Source of the DNA: an uncultured Anaerolineaceae bacterium
Lineage (GTDB): Bacteria > Chloroflexota > Anaerolineae > Anaerolineales > Anaerolineaceae
Direction of reading: 5' to 3'
Assembly: GCA_937897615.1 (NCBI GenBank)
Contig: CALCNO010000046.1
Location: 18,807 to 82,806 of the forward strand
Length of the DNA: 64,000 nucleotides
Shown here: positions 46,574-55,691 of the stretch, one piece after another
Layout of the letters: each line of letters starts with the position of its first letter
Numbering within the stretch: the stretch's first letter is position 1
Made by a program: the position numbers and the translations under genes
Notes under the pieces: model-generated
Database searches by the model: none
What the model saw: only the letters and a program-made list of their open reading frames with translations
Told to the model about the DNA's origin: nothing

Positions 46574-48289
46574 ATGAAACAACCAAAGGTTTTGATCCTC
46601 TCGTTGGTTCTTTTTGCATTGCTTCTGGCTGGTGCCAGTTGGGTCTTTCGTGTTGCAGCAAATAATGCTGCCACAGAAGTGAAGAACGTGGCAAAACAGG
46701 TTCCTTTTGCCTCTGCAAGGCGCTTTGTGCAGGACCTGGAGTATTCGTTTGAGGACGCCCAGTGGTGGAAATCGGCAGTGTTCTATGAGATATTCGTCCG
46801 CAGTTTCTACGATTCAAATGGGGATGGTATTGGCGATCTCAATGGGGTCACTGAAAAACTTGACTACCTAAATGATGGTAATCCTGCAACCACCGATGAC
46901 CTTGGGGTTACTGCACTTTGGCTAATGCCCATCTTTCCTTCTCCAAGTTATCACGGTTACGATGTGACCGATTATTACGATGTAAACCCCGACTACGGTA
47001 CTTTGGATGACTTGAAGACATTATTGTCTGAAGCGCATAAACGCGGAATACGTGTGATCCTGGATCTGGTGATCAACCATACCAGCAGTGAACATCCCTG
47101 GTTTAGCGCTGCTCAAGAACCGCAAAACCCGTTTCAGGATTGGTATATCTGGGCAGATAGCGACCCTGGTTACTTAGGCCCCTGGAATGAGCAAGTTTGG
47201 CACCTGGCGGCAAACGGAGAATATTACTACGGGGTTTTCTGGAGTGGCATGCCGGATTTGAACTTACAGAATCCAGAAGTGACCACTGAAGTTGAAAAGA
47301 TTGCGCAGTTTTGGCTGACCGATGTGGGGGTGGATGGATTTCGCCTGGATGCAGCGCGTCACTTGATCGAGGATGGCAAAAAGCAAGCAAACACTCCTGC
47401 AACGGTGCAATGGCTTGCTGATTTTGCAGCATTCGATAAACACCTTTCCCCATCTGCGATGATCGTTGGTGAGGTGTGGGATTCTTCTTATGTGACCACT
47501 GGGTATATAAAGTCCAACAGCCTGGACCTGGTTTTTGATTTTGACCTCTCGAGCGCGATCATAAATACGGTTGCCAGCCGCAATGCGCAAGGGTTGGCCT
47601 CCAATGTACAAAATGAGGTAAGCCTGTACCAGGGAGGCGGCATGGCCAACTTCCTTACCAACCACGACATGAACCGCATCATGTTACAACTGGGGAAGAA
47701 CCCTGACCTGATGAAGCATGCCGCAACGGTACTTTTAACACTGCCGGGAACCCCATTCATTTATTATGGTGAAGAGATTGGCATGCTGGGGATGAAGCCG
47801 GATGAGCAAATTCGCACGCCAATGCAGTGGACTAGCGGCGAATATGCCGGATTCAGCTCAGTAATGCCGTGGGAACCTTTGGATTATAGCTACAAGGTTT
47901 CGAATGTGACTGCTGAAAGTGCGGATGAAGATTCGCTGTTATCCTTTTACCGTGACCTGATTCGGATTCGTAACAGTCACCCTGCGTTGCAGCAAGGCCA
48001 GTACTATCTGTTGTCATCGTCCGATCGTGATATTTACGCTGCCCTTGCGATCAGTGATCAGGATATTGTTCTCGTTTTGATGAGTTTTTCCAAGAAACCG
48101 GTATCAGGCGTGGATCTTGTATTTGATGGCGATCTCCCCGCTGGTAATTACTTTTTGGTTGAGATGATGGGGGATCAAAACCTCGGGGGCCAGATCGTTG
48201 TGCCCGAAGAGGCTGGAAAACCAAATTTCACAATTTCTGGTACGATTGAGGCTGACGGGAACTACGTTTTCGACCTTGTAAAACAATAA
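46574..48289 (+). CDS. Membrane-anchored GH13 alpha-amylase family enzyme
   Basis: The 571-residue protein starts with a signal anchor (~5-28), then a spacer and a GH13 barrel from ~65 (WWKSAVFYEIFVRSFYDSNG). Catalytic segments are DGFRLDAARH (nucleophile Asp), VGEVWD (acid/base Glu) and FLTNHDMNR (transition-state Asp); DLVINHTSSEHPWF is region I. A beta-sandwich C domain ends the protein. No LPxTG or lipobox is seen, so it is probably held outside by the N-terminal helix. Its place after the sugar transporter suggests extracellular breakdown of alpha-glucans for uptake. Exact specificity (amylase, neopullulanase, oligo-1,6-glucosidase) is open. Confidence 0.92.
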   Translation: MKQPKVLILSLVLFALLLAGASWVFRVAANNAATEVKNVAKQVPFASARRFVQDLEYSFEDAQWWKSAVFYEIFVRSFYDSNGDGIGDLNGVTEKLDYLNDGNPATTDDLGVTALWLMPIFPSPSYHGYDVTDYYDVNPDYGTLDDLKTLLSEAHKRGIRVILDLVINHTSSEHPWFSAAQEPQNPFQDWYIWADSDPGYLGPWNEQVWHLAANGEYYYGVFWSGMPDLNLQNPEVTTEVEKIAQFWLTDVGVDGFRLDAARHLIEDGKKQANTPATVQWLADFAAFDKHLSPSAMIVGEVWDSSYVTTGYIKSNSLDLVFDFDLSSAIINTVASRNAQGLASNVQNEVSLYQGGGMANFLTNHDMNRIMLQLGKNPDLMKHAATVLLTLPGTPFIYYGEEIGMLGMKPDEQIRTPMQWTSGEYAGFSSVMPWEPLDYSYKVSNVTAESADEDSLLSFYRDLIRIRNSHPALQQGQYYLLSSSDRDIYAALAISDQDIVLVLMSFSKKPVSGVDLVFDGDLPAGNYFLVEMMGDQNLGGQIVVPEEAGKPNFTISGTIEADGNYVFDLVKQ

Positions 48290-48344
48290 TCGCTTTTGCA
48301 TAATCCGCAAGAAGGAGATACCGTTTAATCTGGTTGACTTTTCT

Positions 48345-50069
48345 ATGAAAAATGGTTTCTATGAACAGCAGGTGAAAGTAGAATCCTCACGTCCAACAAT
48401 TGAACTGATTTTTTCGGATGGGCGCGTTTTCACAGGTGAACGCGGCGCTTCTCTTGAAAAGCTTTTGCAGCAATTGCCCGAGTGGGATAACCCGCCGATT
48501 ATGGGGGCGGTTGTGAACGGGGAATTGCGCGAGCTTACCTATCCCGTTGAAATGGACTCGCGTATCCGCCTGGTAACGATGGGGGATGATGATGGCGCAC
48601 GAATCTACCGCCGCTCCATCACCTTTTTGCTTGAGGCAGCTTTTGAGGAACTTTTTCCCAACCTTGTGATGACGTTGGATCATTCCGTTTCCGCTGGGGG
48701 GTACTTCTGCCAGTTGGCGGATGAAAGCGTGCTCACCCGTAATGAATTGGAAAAGCTCAAGGCACGCATGCAGGAGTTGATCGATGCCAACCTTCCGTTT
48801 GAGCGCACCAGTGTGCCTCTGCAGGAAGCGATCCAGTACTTTGCAGCCAAAAAACTTGATGACAAAGTGAAGTTGCTCAAATATCGCCAGAAAGAGTACC
48901 TGATCCTTTACCGGCTTGGCGATCACCAGGATTATCATCACGGCTATATGGTTCCCACAACCGGGTACCTTAAATGGTTCGACCTGGAGTTGGTGGGGGA
49001 GGGGTTTGTTCTGCGTTTCCCGCGGCGCAACTCTCCGAAAACGATCGACCCAATGCCGAGTTATCCCAAGCTGCTGAGCACTTTCCGCCAGTATGGGAAT
49101 TGGCTGAAACGTCTTGGCATTGAATCCGTTGGCGCTTTGAACGATACCATTCAGGCGGGGAACATTCGTGAGATCATCCTGGTCTCAGAGGCACTGCACG
49201 AGCTGCAGATTATCGATATTGCCCAGCACATCGCCGAGAAGGCCGATGAGGCGCGCATCATTCTGATTGCCGGTCCTTCCTCCTCGGGCAAGACCACATT
49301 CTCCAAACGCCTTTCAGTGCAATTGCTGGCAAACGGGTTTTCGCCCTATCCCATCGAAATGGATAATTATTTTATCAACCGCGAACTCACCCCCAAGGAC
49401 GCGAGTGGGCAATATGATTTTGAATCTCTGGGTGCTATGGATACGCAAAGGCTTTCTGCTGATTTAAAGCGCCTCATTGCCGGCGAAGCGGTGCAATTGC
49501 CCCACTACAACTTCCGCGAGGGGCGCAGCGAGCCGGGTGAAATGGTGAAACTGGAAAAGGATCAGATTCTGATCCTGGAAGGGATTCACGGTCTGAACCC
49601 TCAACTGCTGCCGAACATTGATCCGGCATCCACTTTCAAAATCTATGCTTCATGCCTCACGCAACTGAATCTTGATCGCTACAACCGTATTTCGACAACT
49701 GATACGCGCCTCATCCGTCGTATTGTGCGCGACTCTCGCGAACGCGGCTATACAGCACAGCAAACCATTGGCCGTTGGGAGTCCGTCCAGCGCGGCGAGA
49801 AGGAATACATCTTCCCGTATCAGGAAAACGGCAATAAACTGTTCAATTCGGCTTTGGTCTATGAGCTTTCAGCACTGCGTCTGCTGGCAGAGCCTTTGCT
49901 GCGCCAGGTGCCCTATGGCACACCGGAATACGTTGAGGCAAAACGCCTGCTGGCGTTTTTGGAATGGTTCCTGCCCATTGATACCAGTCTGGTCCCGGAT
50001 AACTCGATCTTGCTGGAATTTGTCGGTGGGTCGATATTGAAAGACTTTAAGCTTTGGGAAGCCAAATAA
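48345..50069 (+). CDS. TGS / ThrRS-editing-like / uridine kinase-type fusion (nucleoside kinase)
   Basis: The 574-residue protein has a TGS-like N terminus (~15-85), a domain like the ThrRS second additional domain (~85-245), and a P-loop kinase of the uridine kinase/phosphoribulokinase type (~285-500) with LIAGPSSSGKTTFSKRL (~307) and DQILILEGIHGLNP. In the ThrRS-like part the metal ligands are not conserved: HxxxH aligns with YRRSITFLL, and the C..H pair with YHHGYM, so editing activity is unlikely. The kinase substrate is unproven. No ribosome-binding site lies near the ATG; AAGGAGAT is about 30 bases upstream. A strong terminator follows. Confidence 0.86.
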   Translation: MKNGFYEQQVKVESSRPTIELIFSDGRVFTGERGASLEKLLQQLPEWDNPPIMGAVVNGELRELTYPVEMDSRIRLVTMGDDDGARIYRRSITFLLEAAFEELFPNLVMTLDHSVSAGGYFCQLADESVLTRNELEKLKARMQELIDANLPFERTSVPLQEAIQYFAAKKLDDKVKLLKYRQKEYLILYRLGDHQDYHHGYMVPTTGYLKWFDLELVGEGFVLRFPRRNSPKTIDPMPSYPKLLSTFRQYGNWLKRLGIESVGALNDTIQAGNIREIILVSEALHELQIIDIAQHIAEKADEARIILIAGPSSSGKTTFSKRLSVQLLANGFSPYPIEMDNYFINRELTPKDASGQYDFESLGAMDTQRLSADLKRLIAGEAVQLPHYNFREGRSEPGEMVKLEKDQILILEGIHGLNPQLLPNIDPASTFKIYASCLTQLNLDRYNRISTTDTRLIRRIVRDSRERGYTAQQTIGRWESVQRGEKEYIFPYQENGNKLFNSALVYELSALRLLAEPLLRQVPYGTPEYVEAKRLLAFLEWFLPIDTSLVPDNSILLEFVGGSILKDFKLWEAK

Positions 50070-50103
50070 AAAAAGGGCTGCCGAGAAGGCAGCCCTTTTT
50101 TTA
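50068..50103. terminator. Bidirectional intrinsic terminator
   Basis: GGGCTGCC (50075-50082) and GGCAGCCC (50088-50095) flank a GAGAA loop, with an A run before and a T run after. It serves the nucleoside kinase gene on plus and the aminotransferase gene on minus. Confidence 0.93.
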
Positions 50104-50107
50104 ATAC

Positions 50108-51328
50108 TTACGAGCGTAATTTATTCTTGAAGGCTCTTCCTAGCCTAGAGATTCCTTCATTAATAAGCTCTGGATTGCAGAAGGAAAAGTTTAGCCGCAT
50201 GGTGTTCTTTCCGGCCCCGTCAGGATGGAAGAATTCGCCGGGCACATAAGCGACCTTCTCATTGATCGCCTCGCTGAGCATTTCGGTGGCGTCGAATTGT
50301 TTGGGGAGGGTGACCCACAGGAACAGTCCGCCTTGCGGCCGGGTCCAGGTGACCCCTTCTGGCATGTGCTCTTCAAGTGATTCCAGCATGGCATCACGCC
50401 GTTCGCGGTAAACCTTTTGGATCAGGGTGACATGCCGATCAATGAACCCGTGCTGGCCCACCTCGTGCGTAACGATCTGGTTAAAGGTGGAGGTGTGCAG
50501 ATCGGTACCTTGCTTGGCAAGCGAAAGTTTACGGATGACCTCTTTGGGCGCAATCACCCAGGCCAGACGGATGCCCGGCGCCAGGATTTTGGAGAAAGTG
50601 GACAGGTAGATGACGTTGCCGCTGTAGCTATCGGTGTTCAAGCGTGTGCGCGAGTCGATCAATTCAACAGCGGGGAGATGCTCGCCCTCATAGCGCAGTT
50701 GCCCGTAAGGATCGTCCTCGATGATGGGGACACCGTAGCGATCTGCCAACTCGACCAGTTTCTGGCGGCGCTCCACGGGCAACGTAGTTCCGGTGGGGTT
50801 TTGGAAATTTGGAAGCACATAAATGAACTTGGGGCCAATGCGCAGCGCTTCTTCGAGCCTGTCGGTCTGCATACCGTTTTCGTCTGCGGGGACGGAAATA
50901 TACTCCGCGCCATAGGCGTTCCAGGCTTGCAGCGCTCCCAGATAGGTTGGCGATTCTACCAGGATGCGATCACCGCGATTGATGAAAATCTTTCCGAGCA
51001 GGTCCAGCGCCTGCTGCGAACCAGAGGTGATGAGGATGTTATCAATGTCTACGTTGATCCCAATGGCGCTGGTGTGCCGTGCGATCATCTCGCGCAACGG
51101 CACATAGCCATCTGTTCCGCCATACTGCAAAGCATCAGCACCCTTATGCTCTAACACAGCGATACACGCCCGTTTGAATTCATCCACCGGGAAAACATCG
51201 GCAGCCGGAAACCCGCCGCCAAACGAAATCATATTCGGTTGCTCCGTGATCTTTAGCAGTTCACGGATTGCCGATGCCTTCATCTTCTGCGTGCGCTGAG
51301 CATATCGGTAATCCCATGGTGTTTGCAT
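50108..51328 (-). CDS. PLP-dependent aminotransferase class I/II (LysN/2-aminoadipate type)
   Basis: This 406-residue fold-type I aminotransferase resembles the 2-aminoadipate/branched-chain transaminase group. Visible motifs are MISFGGGFPAADVFP near the N terminus, LQYGGTDGYVPLREM, YVLPNFQNPTGTTLPVERR, the PLP aspartate region EDDPYGQLRYEG and the Schiff-base lysine in LSTFSKILAPGIRLAW. It lacks the GntR domain of MocR regulators. The substrate cannot be fixed from sequence. It lies 34 bases after the GlyA-GcvT fusion on the same strand, so co-transcription is likely. Confidence 0.9.
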   Translation of the reverse strand: MQTPWDYRYAQRTQKMKASAIRELLKITEQPNMISFGGGFPAADVFPVDEFKRACIAVLEHKGADALQYGGTDGYVPLREMIARHTSAIGINVDIDNILITSGSQQALDLLGKIFINRGDRILVESPTYLGALQAWNAYGAEYISVPADENGMQTDRLEEALRIGPKFIYVLPNFQNPTGTTLPVERRQKLVELADRYGVPIIEDDPYGQLRYEGEHLPAVELIDSRTRLNTDSYSGNVIYLSTFSKILAPGIRLAWVIAPKEVIRKLSLAKQGTDLHTSTFNQIVTHEVGQHGFIDRHVTLIQKVYRERRDAMLESLEEHMPEGVTWTRPQGGLFLWVTLPKQFDATEMLSEAINEKVAYVPGEFFHPDGAGKNTMRLNFSFCNPELINEGISRLGRAFKNKLRS

Positions 51329-51362
51329 TTTTCAGTTTGTCTCCTTAGAAAGTATTGAGGTT

Positions 51363-54300
51363 CTAAAGCTTTGGGAATCGACTGATAACTGTTGCAGGGG
51401 TTGGCAGGGTTACCCTGTCTCCGGCTTGTAGTTCAGCAGGAGCCTTGGATGCCTGGCTGGGTGCCCCCTGGAAAATGAAGATGGGAGTGTTCTCTTCGGC
51501 ACTGCGCAGGTCAACGTATGCCTGCCCGGTGAGGTAGCCTTCTTTGTCGATGGCGCAACTGGTGACCACGCCCAAGACCTTGCCTTTCGCGTCTAACACC
51601 GGGTCGCCGTTATGCGACATGCGCACGCCTTTTTCAATGAAGCGGAAGCGCACCACAACACCCTTGCGTTTGGCTTCTCGTTCGATGAAGGCTTTGCGCC
51701 CAATGAACCAGGGTTTGTAGGTCTTTACGTAGGAACCAAACCCGGCTTCGGCAACGCCAAAATTCATCTCGCCGCCCATCTCGTGGCCATAAAGCGGCAG
51801 GCCGGCCTCAGTGCGCAGGGAATCGCGGGCGCCAAGGCCGCAGGCTTTCATACCCAGGGGTTCACCAACTTTGCGCAGGGCTTCCCACAATTGTGCTGCT
51901 TTCTGTGGATGCACAAAGAGTTCAAAGGCCATCTTCTCGCCGGTATAGCCGGTGCGGGAAACCACCAGGTCAAAGCCGCCCACAGTGGCTTCACATAATT
52001 CAGTACGCTTGAGAGCTTTGATCTTTTTGCCAGTGGCGGCGTCACAGCCGAGTGCCAGCAGGATGTCTCTTGATTTCGGTCCCTGCAGGGCAATATCCAC
52101 GCGCATATCGGCACCCTCTTTGGGGTCGCGCAGGTTGCGCAGGGTCACAGTGCTTCCGTAGGTAGTTACCCACGGGCGTTCATTGTCGATGGCAACCTTA
52201 TGCTCGCGGACGGCATTGAGCCAAGCCCAATCCTTGTCGTCATTTGAGGCGTTAACCACCACCAGGTATTTTTCTTCGGCGCGGCGGTAAACCAGCGTAT
52301 CGTCAATGACGTTGGAGTTGGGGTCCAAGAAGTGTGTGTAGCAGGATTCGCCAATTTCCAGGCCGCCGATGTCATTGCCGCAGACTGTATCCAGGAATTG
52401 TGCGGCGTGTGGGCCTTCGGCCTGGAAGACGCCCATGTGAGCTACATCGAACAATCCGGCAGCTTCACGGCAAGCCTGATGTTCTTCCACCACTGAGGTG
52501 TACCAGACGGGCATTTCCCATCCTGCGAAGGGGATGATCTTGGCGCCCATCGCCTTGTGAATCTCATAAAGCGGGGTGCGCTTGAGCGCGCTCTCCTGAG
52601 GTTCTTTCCATTCAAATGCTGCCAGGGCTTTCTCGGGAGAATCTGTTTGCCCGATGAAATAGGGTTTTGTTTTGCTTTCAACACTGCTCTTGGCTTCTTT
52701 TACCAGGTTGGCGTTTTCAGAAATGAGGATGGGGCCGGGAATGCGGCGCGGCAAATCCTGGTCAAAGGAGATATACCCATCGGAGAGGTCGCGCAGGAAG
52801 GTTGCCACCAGCCCAAATTCCTTGCTGGCAAAGGTGAAACTGAATTTATTTTTTGCTTCCTTGCACAAAGTGCCAGCGATCTTTTGCGCGCCGATGGTCA
52901 GGGATGCCGACTGGCTTTCTCCAGTTTTTAGCAGGTCGCTTGCAGAGGAGAAGCAATATTGCACAAAGTGCTCTACGTGCTCGCCGGCGATCTCGAGGGC
53001 CGTGGTAGCTGCGGTACTTTGTGCTTTGTCATCGAGATAATAAAAGTGTGGATAGCCGTGGCGTGTGAATTCAAGGTCGGCGCCGGCTTTTTCCGCCAGA
53101 TTGCGAATGCGTAGTTTTACGTCTTCAAGAACTTTAAAGTCCACTTTGGCACGCACCACCGGGCCTTTGCGCGATTCCACTGAATAGGGAACGGTTGCCA
53201 GCAGGAGGTCGGCAATGGCATCGCCAACAGTCTCCATGTCCTTTTCAACCAGGCCGCGCTGGGTCATCCACGGGGTGCCGTAGCGGATGCCGGAAGCGAA
53301 AAGGGCGGTTTTGTCACCGGGGATGGTGTTGCGGTTGAGCACGATCCCGGCCACATCGAGAATGCGCGCAGCCATATCGCCGGACAGTGGCGTGCCATCC
53401 GGCCCTACAATGGTTTTGCAGTCCACATTGCCGAGGTGAGAGTTGGTGCCGCCAAAGGAGATGCGCAGCCCACGTGCTTTGAGGCGGTTGGTGAGCGCAA
53501 GATTGTTCTTCAGGATTTGCTGCTGCAATTTCTGGAAAGCCTCGCTCCTGGCGATCTTGAAGGTGGTGGCCAGTGCGGCAAAGACATGCACGTGCGGGCC
53601 GCCCTGTTCGCCGGGGAACACAGCCTTGTCGATCTTTTTGGCCAGGGCCGAATCTGCCGTGAGGATACAGGCGCCGCGCGGGCCGCAGAGTGTTTTGTGC
53701 GTGGTAAAGGTGATCACGTGCGCATACCCCACCGGGGAGGGTACTGCCTTCCCCGCGATCAAACCGGCGATGTGCGAGACATCCGCCAGCAGGTACGCGC
53801 CAACGGAATCGGCGATGGCTCTGAAGCGTGCCCAATCCGGGATCCACGGATAGGAGGAGTACCCGCAGATGATCACTTTGGGAGAATTCTCTTTTGCAAT
53901 GGCCTCGATCTTGTCGTAATCCAATTGCTCAGTCTGGGGGTCAACGCTATAATGAACGACTTTGTATAACTTACCGGAGCGGTTAACCGAGGAACCGTGG
54001 GTGAGGTGTCCGCCGTGCAGCAGGTTCATTCCCAGGATGGTATCGCCGGGTTCGATCAACGCATGGTATACCGCGTTGTTGGCCGGTGCGCCTGAAAGCG
54101 CCTGAACATTGACGTAAAGCTGGTCCGCGGTGACCTTGTCGGTAGCAAAAACCTCCGCGCAGCGGCGGCGCGCCAGTGCTTCAACGACATCGGCGTATTC
54201 CACGCCCTTGTAATAGCGCGGATCGGCATAGCGCCGGTAATAAGAGAGGCGGGCAGGATAATCCAGTATCTCGCCCTCTTTCATCCAACGCGTCTCTTCG

Positions 54301-54488
54301 TCAGGGTATCCTTCGGCGTACAGGTTCTGGAATACAGATGAAAGTGACTCGCGCACAGCCACTGGAGCGGTGCTTTCTGAGGGGATGAGGATCAGTTTGC
54401 GAAACTGCCTTTCGGTTTCGAAACTGGTCAGTTGTTGCACATCAGGGTCGATGTCGCTCAGGTTTCCGCGGAACAAGAAGTCAGTCAT
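51363..54488 (-). CDS. Serine hydroxymethyltransferase fused to glycine-cleavage T protein
   Basis: This 1041-residue protein joins two folate enzymes. Residues ~15-465 are SHMT (GlyA): LILIPSESTAPVAVRESL, LYVNVQALSGAPAN, and the PLP lysine ~265 in TTHKTLCGPRGACIL. Residues ~470-630 form a linker domain without clear family, including GEHVEHFVQYCFSSASDLL. Residues ~635-1041 are GcvT: TPLYEIHKAMGAKIIPFAGW, YLVVVNASNDDKDWAWL, SRTGYTGEKMAFELFVHP. SHMT turns serine into glycine and methylene-THF; GcvT makes methylene-THF from the H-protein-bound aminomethyl group. ATG 54488 follows CTGGAGAAAA and is preferred to 54524. No other gcv gene is near. Confidence 0.93.
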   Translation of the reverse strand: MTDFLFRGNLSDIDPDVQQLTSFETERQFRKLILIPSESTAPVAVRESLSSVFQNLYAEGYPDEETRWMKEGEILDYPARLSYYRRYADPRYYKGVEYADVVEALARRRCAEVFATDKVTADQLYVNVQALSGAPANNAVYHALIEPGDTILGMNLLHGGHLTHGSSVNRSGKLYKVVHYSVDPQTEQLDYDKIEAIAKENSPKVIICGYSSYPWIPDWARFRAIADSVGAYLLADVSHIAGLIAGKAVPSPVGYAHVITFTTHKTLCGPRGACILTADSALAKKIDKAVFPGEQGGPHVHVFAALATTFKIARSEAFQKLQQQILKNNLALTNRLKARGLRISFGGTNSHLGNVDCKTIVGPDGTPLSGDMAARILDVAGIVLNRNTIPGDKTALFASGIRYGTPWMTQRGLVEKDMETVGDAIADLLLATVPYSVESRKGPVVRAKVDFKVLEDVKLRIRNLAEKAGADLEFTRHGYPHFYYLDDKAQSTAATTALEIAGEHVEHFVQYCFSSASDLLKTGESQSASLTIGAQKIAGTLCKEAKNKFSFTFASKEFGLVATFLRDLSDGYISFDQDLPRRIPGPILISENANLVKEAKSSVESKTKPYFIGQTDSPEKALAAFEWKEPQESALKRTPLYEIHKAMGAKIIPFAGWEMPVWYTSVVEEHQACREAAGLFDVAHMGVFQAEGPHAAQFLDTVCGNDIGGLEIGESCYTHFLDPNSNVIDDTLVYRRAEEKYLVVVNASNDDKDWAWLNAVREHKVAIDNERPWVTTYGSTVTLRNLRDPKEGADMRVDIALQGPKSRDILLALGCDAATGKKIKALKRTELCEATVGGFDLVVSRTGYTGEKMAFELFVHPQKAAQLWEALRKVGEPLGMKACGLGARDSLRTEAGLPLYGHEMGGEMNFGVAEAGFGSYVKTYKPWFIGRKAFIEREAKRKGVVVRFRFIEKGVRMSHNGDPVLDAKGKVLGVVTSCAIDKEGYLTGQAYVDLRSAEENTPIFIFQGAPSQASKAPAELQAGDRVTLPTPATVISRFPKL

Positions 54489-54723
54489 CGTTTTTCTCCA
54501 GGTTAAATTTAAATAAAAAACCACCTTTGGAGCGCTGGTCAGCGTATCCTGGAGTGGTTTAATCGAGAGGGTTCAGTCATTCGTTACTCAGTTATCAGAT
54601 TCTCACTGATCAACAGGACGATCAGGATCAGACTTGAAACCTTCCTTACGCGCTTATTTTAGCCTGACAGGCAGGCTGGGTCAAGGGCGGCTGCGCCGGT
54701 GTTCTCAGATTCTTAATTTCCTC
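54489..54723 (-). promoter_or_regulatory. Leader region with attenuator-like hairpin before glyA-gcvT
   Basis: This 235-base gap separates the hydrolase stop from the fusion-gene start. Near its end (54560-54518, minus) AAACCAC pairs with GTGGTTT, with inner GGA/TCC and CGCT/AGCG pairs, followed by TTTTTT and an A/T-rich run. That is an intrinsic terminator only about 25 bases before the ribosome-binding site, with no room for a promoter after it. The transcript must therefore read through, which suggests attenuation. A six-pair AGCCTG/CAGGCT hairpin lies at 54677-54661. The sequence does not match a riboswitch class I recognise. Confidence 0.5.
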
Positions 54724-55560
54724 TTAGCTTAATTCGGTGGCGATCCAGTTGGTCATGGCCTCAAAAACTTTGGCTTTTTCCGGCTCGTTGTGCAATTCGT
54801 GATAAAAACCATCCCATTCGCGGAAGGTGATGCGCGCAAGTGGTGCGGCCTGGGCAAATTTGCGCACCAGGGGAGCGCTGATCAGCCGGTCTGCACTGCC
54901 CACCATCAGCAGCAGTGGGATGGGGAACTCGGCGGCATGTGCCAGGATGTATTGCCCGTTGTTGAGCATGTCCAGTGCCCAGCGCGCAGAGATCTTGCCA
55001 TGCACCAGTGGGTCGGCCGAGTAAACTTTTTCTACCTGTGGGTCGCGCGAGAGGCCGGAGCGATCCAGGCCACTGTCCATCTGTGTGGCAGGCGCTAGTT
55101 TGTAAAGCAATTTACCCAGAACCAGTTTGGCACCCGGCACGGGTTCGGCGGTGCCCAATCCGGGGCTGGTGACAATGGCGCCCTTGAGGTTGGGTTTTTG
55201 GGTCAGGCAGTAATAAAGGGAGAGGTTGCCACCCAGGCTATGTCCGTAAAGGAAAACAGGCACACCCGGGAAATGTTCGCGGGCCAGTTCAATGTTGTGT
55301 GTAATATCTGCCATCAGTGCCTCGTAGGAGGCTGCGTGCCCGCGGACACCTTCGGATTTGCCGTGGCCGCGCAGGTCAAACCCGGTGAGAGAATACCCTT
55401 TGGCGCAGAATGCCTCTGCCACGTGCTGGTAACGGCCGGAGTGTTCACCCAATCCGTGAACCAGGGCAATGGCTGCTTTTACTTTACCTTCAGGTTTCCA
55501 TTCCTGCCCAAAAATCTTGAGCCCATCTTTGGATTGCCATGTATATTCCTGGTGCTGCAT
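54724..55560 (-). CDS. Alpha/beta hydrolase, monoacylglycerol lipase type
   Basis: The 278-residue serine hydrolase matches the monoglyceride lipase/lysophospholipase group (hydrolase_4). The N-terminal segments IALVHGLGEHSGRYQHVAEA and LTGFDLRGHGKSEGVRGH are typical. The catalytic triad is likely Ser in YGHSLGGNLS, Asp in MVGSADRLISA and His in GFYHELHNE. No signal peptide, so it acts in the cytoplasm or at the inner membrane face. GGAGGG lies six bases before the ATG. The substrate is presumably a lipid or ester. Confidence 0.9.
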   Translation of the reverse strand: MQHQEYTWQSKDGLKIFGQEWKPEGKVKAAIALVHGLGEHSGRYQHVAEAFCAKGYSLTGFDLRGHGKSEGVRGHAASYEALMADITHNIELAREHFPGVPVFLYGHSLGGNLSLYYCLTQKPNLKGAIVTSPGLGTAEPVPGAKLVLGKLLYKLAPATQMDSGLDRSGLSRDPQVEKVYSADPLVHGKISARWALDMLNNGQYILAHAAEFPIPLLLMVGSADRLISAPLVRKFAQAAPLARITFREWDGFYHELHNEPEKAKVFEAMTNWIATELS

Positions 55561-55691
55561 ATCATCCCTCCAAACGCGATAAACTTAATGATGGATACCC
55601 TTTATAATCTATCCATTGATACTAGTTTAGTCTGAACGCCCGAGATTTACAAGCAGGACATTGAACGCGCAGAAAAGAGGCTACGTTAATT
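55561..55691. promoter_or_regulatory. Divergent control region of hydrolase and subtilase genes
   Basis: The 131-base gap holds TATAAT on plus at 55603-55608, which would start transcription near 55615 and leave a leader of about 77 bases before the subtilase ATG. Its -35 region is weak. The overlapping TTATAA could serve the hydrolase on minus. No other structure is evident. Confidence 0.5.

Noticed and set aside
54661..54677. AGCCTG/CAGGCT hairpin as terminator of the hydrolase gene
   Set aside because: Only six pairs and no T run on the minus strand; mentioned as a hairpin but not called a terminator.
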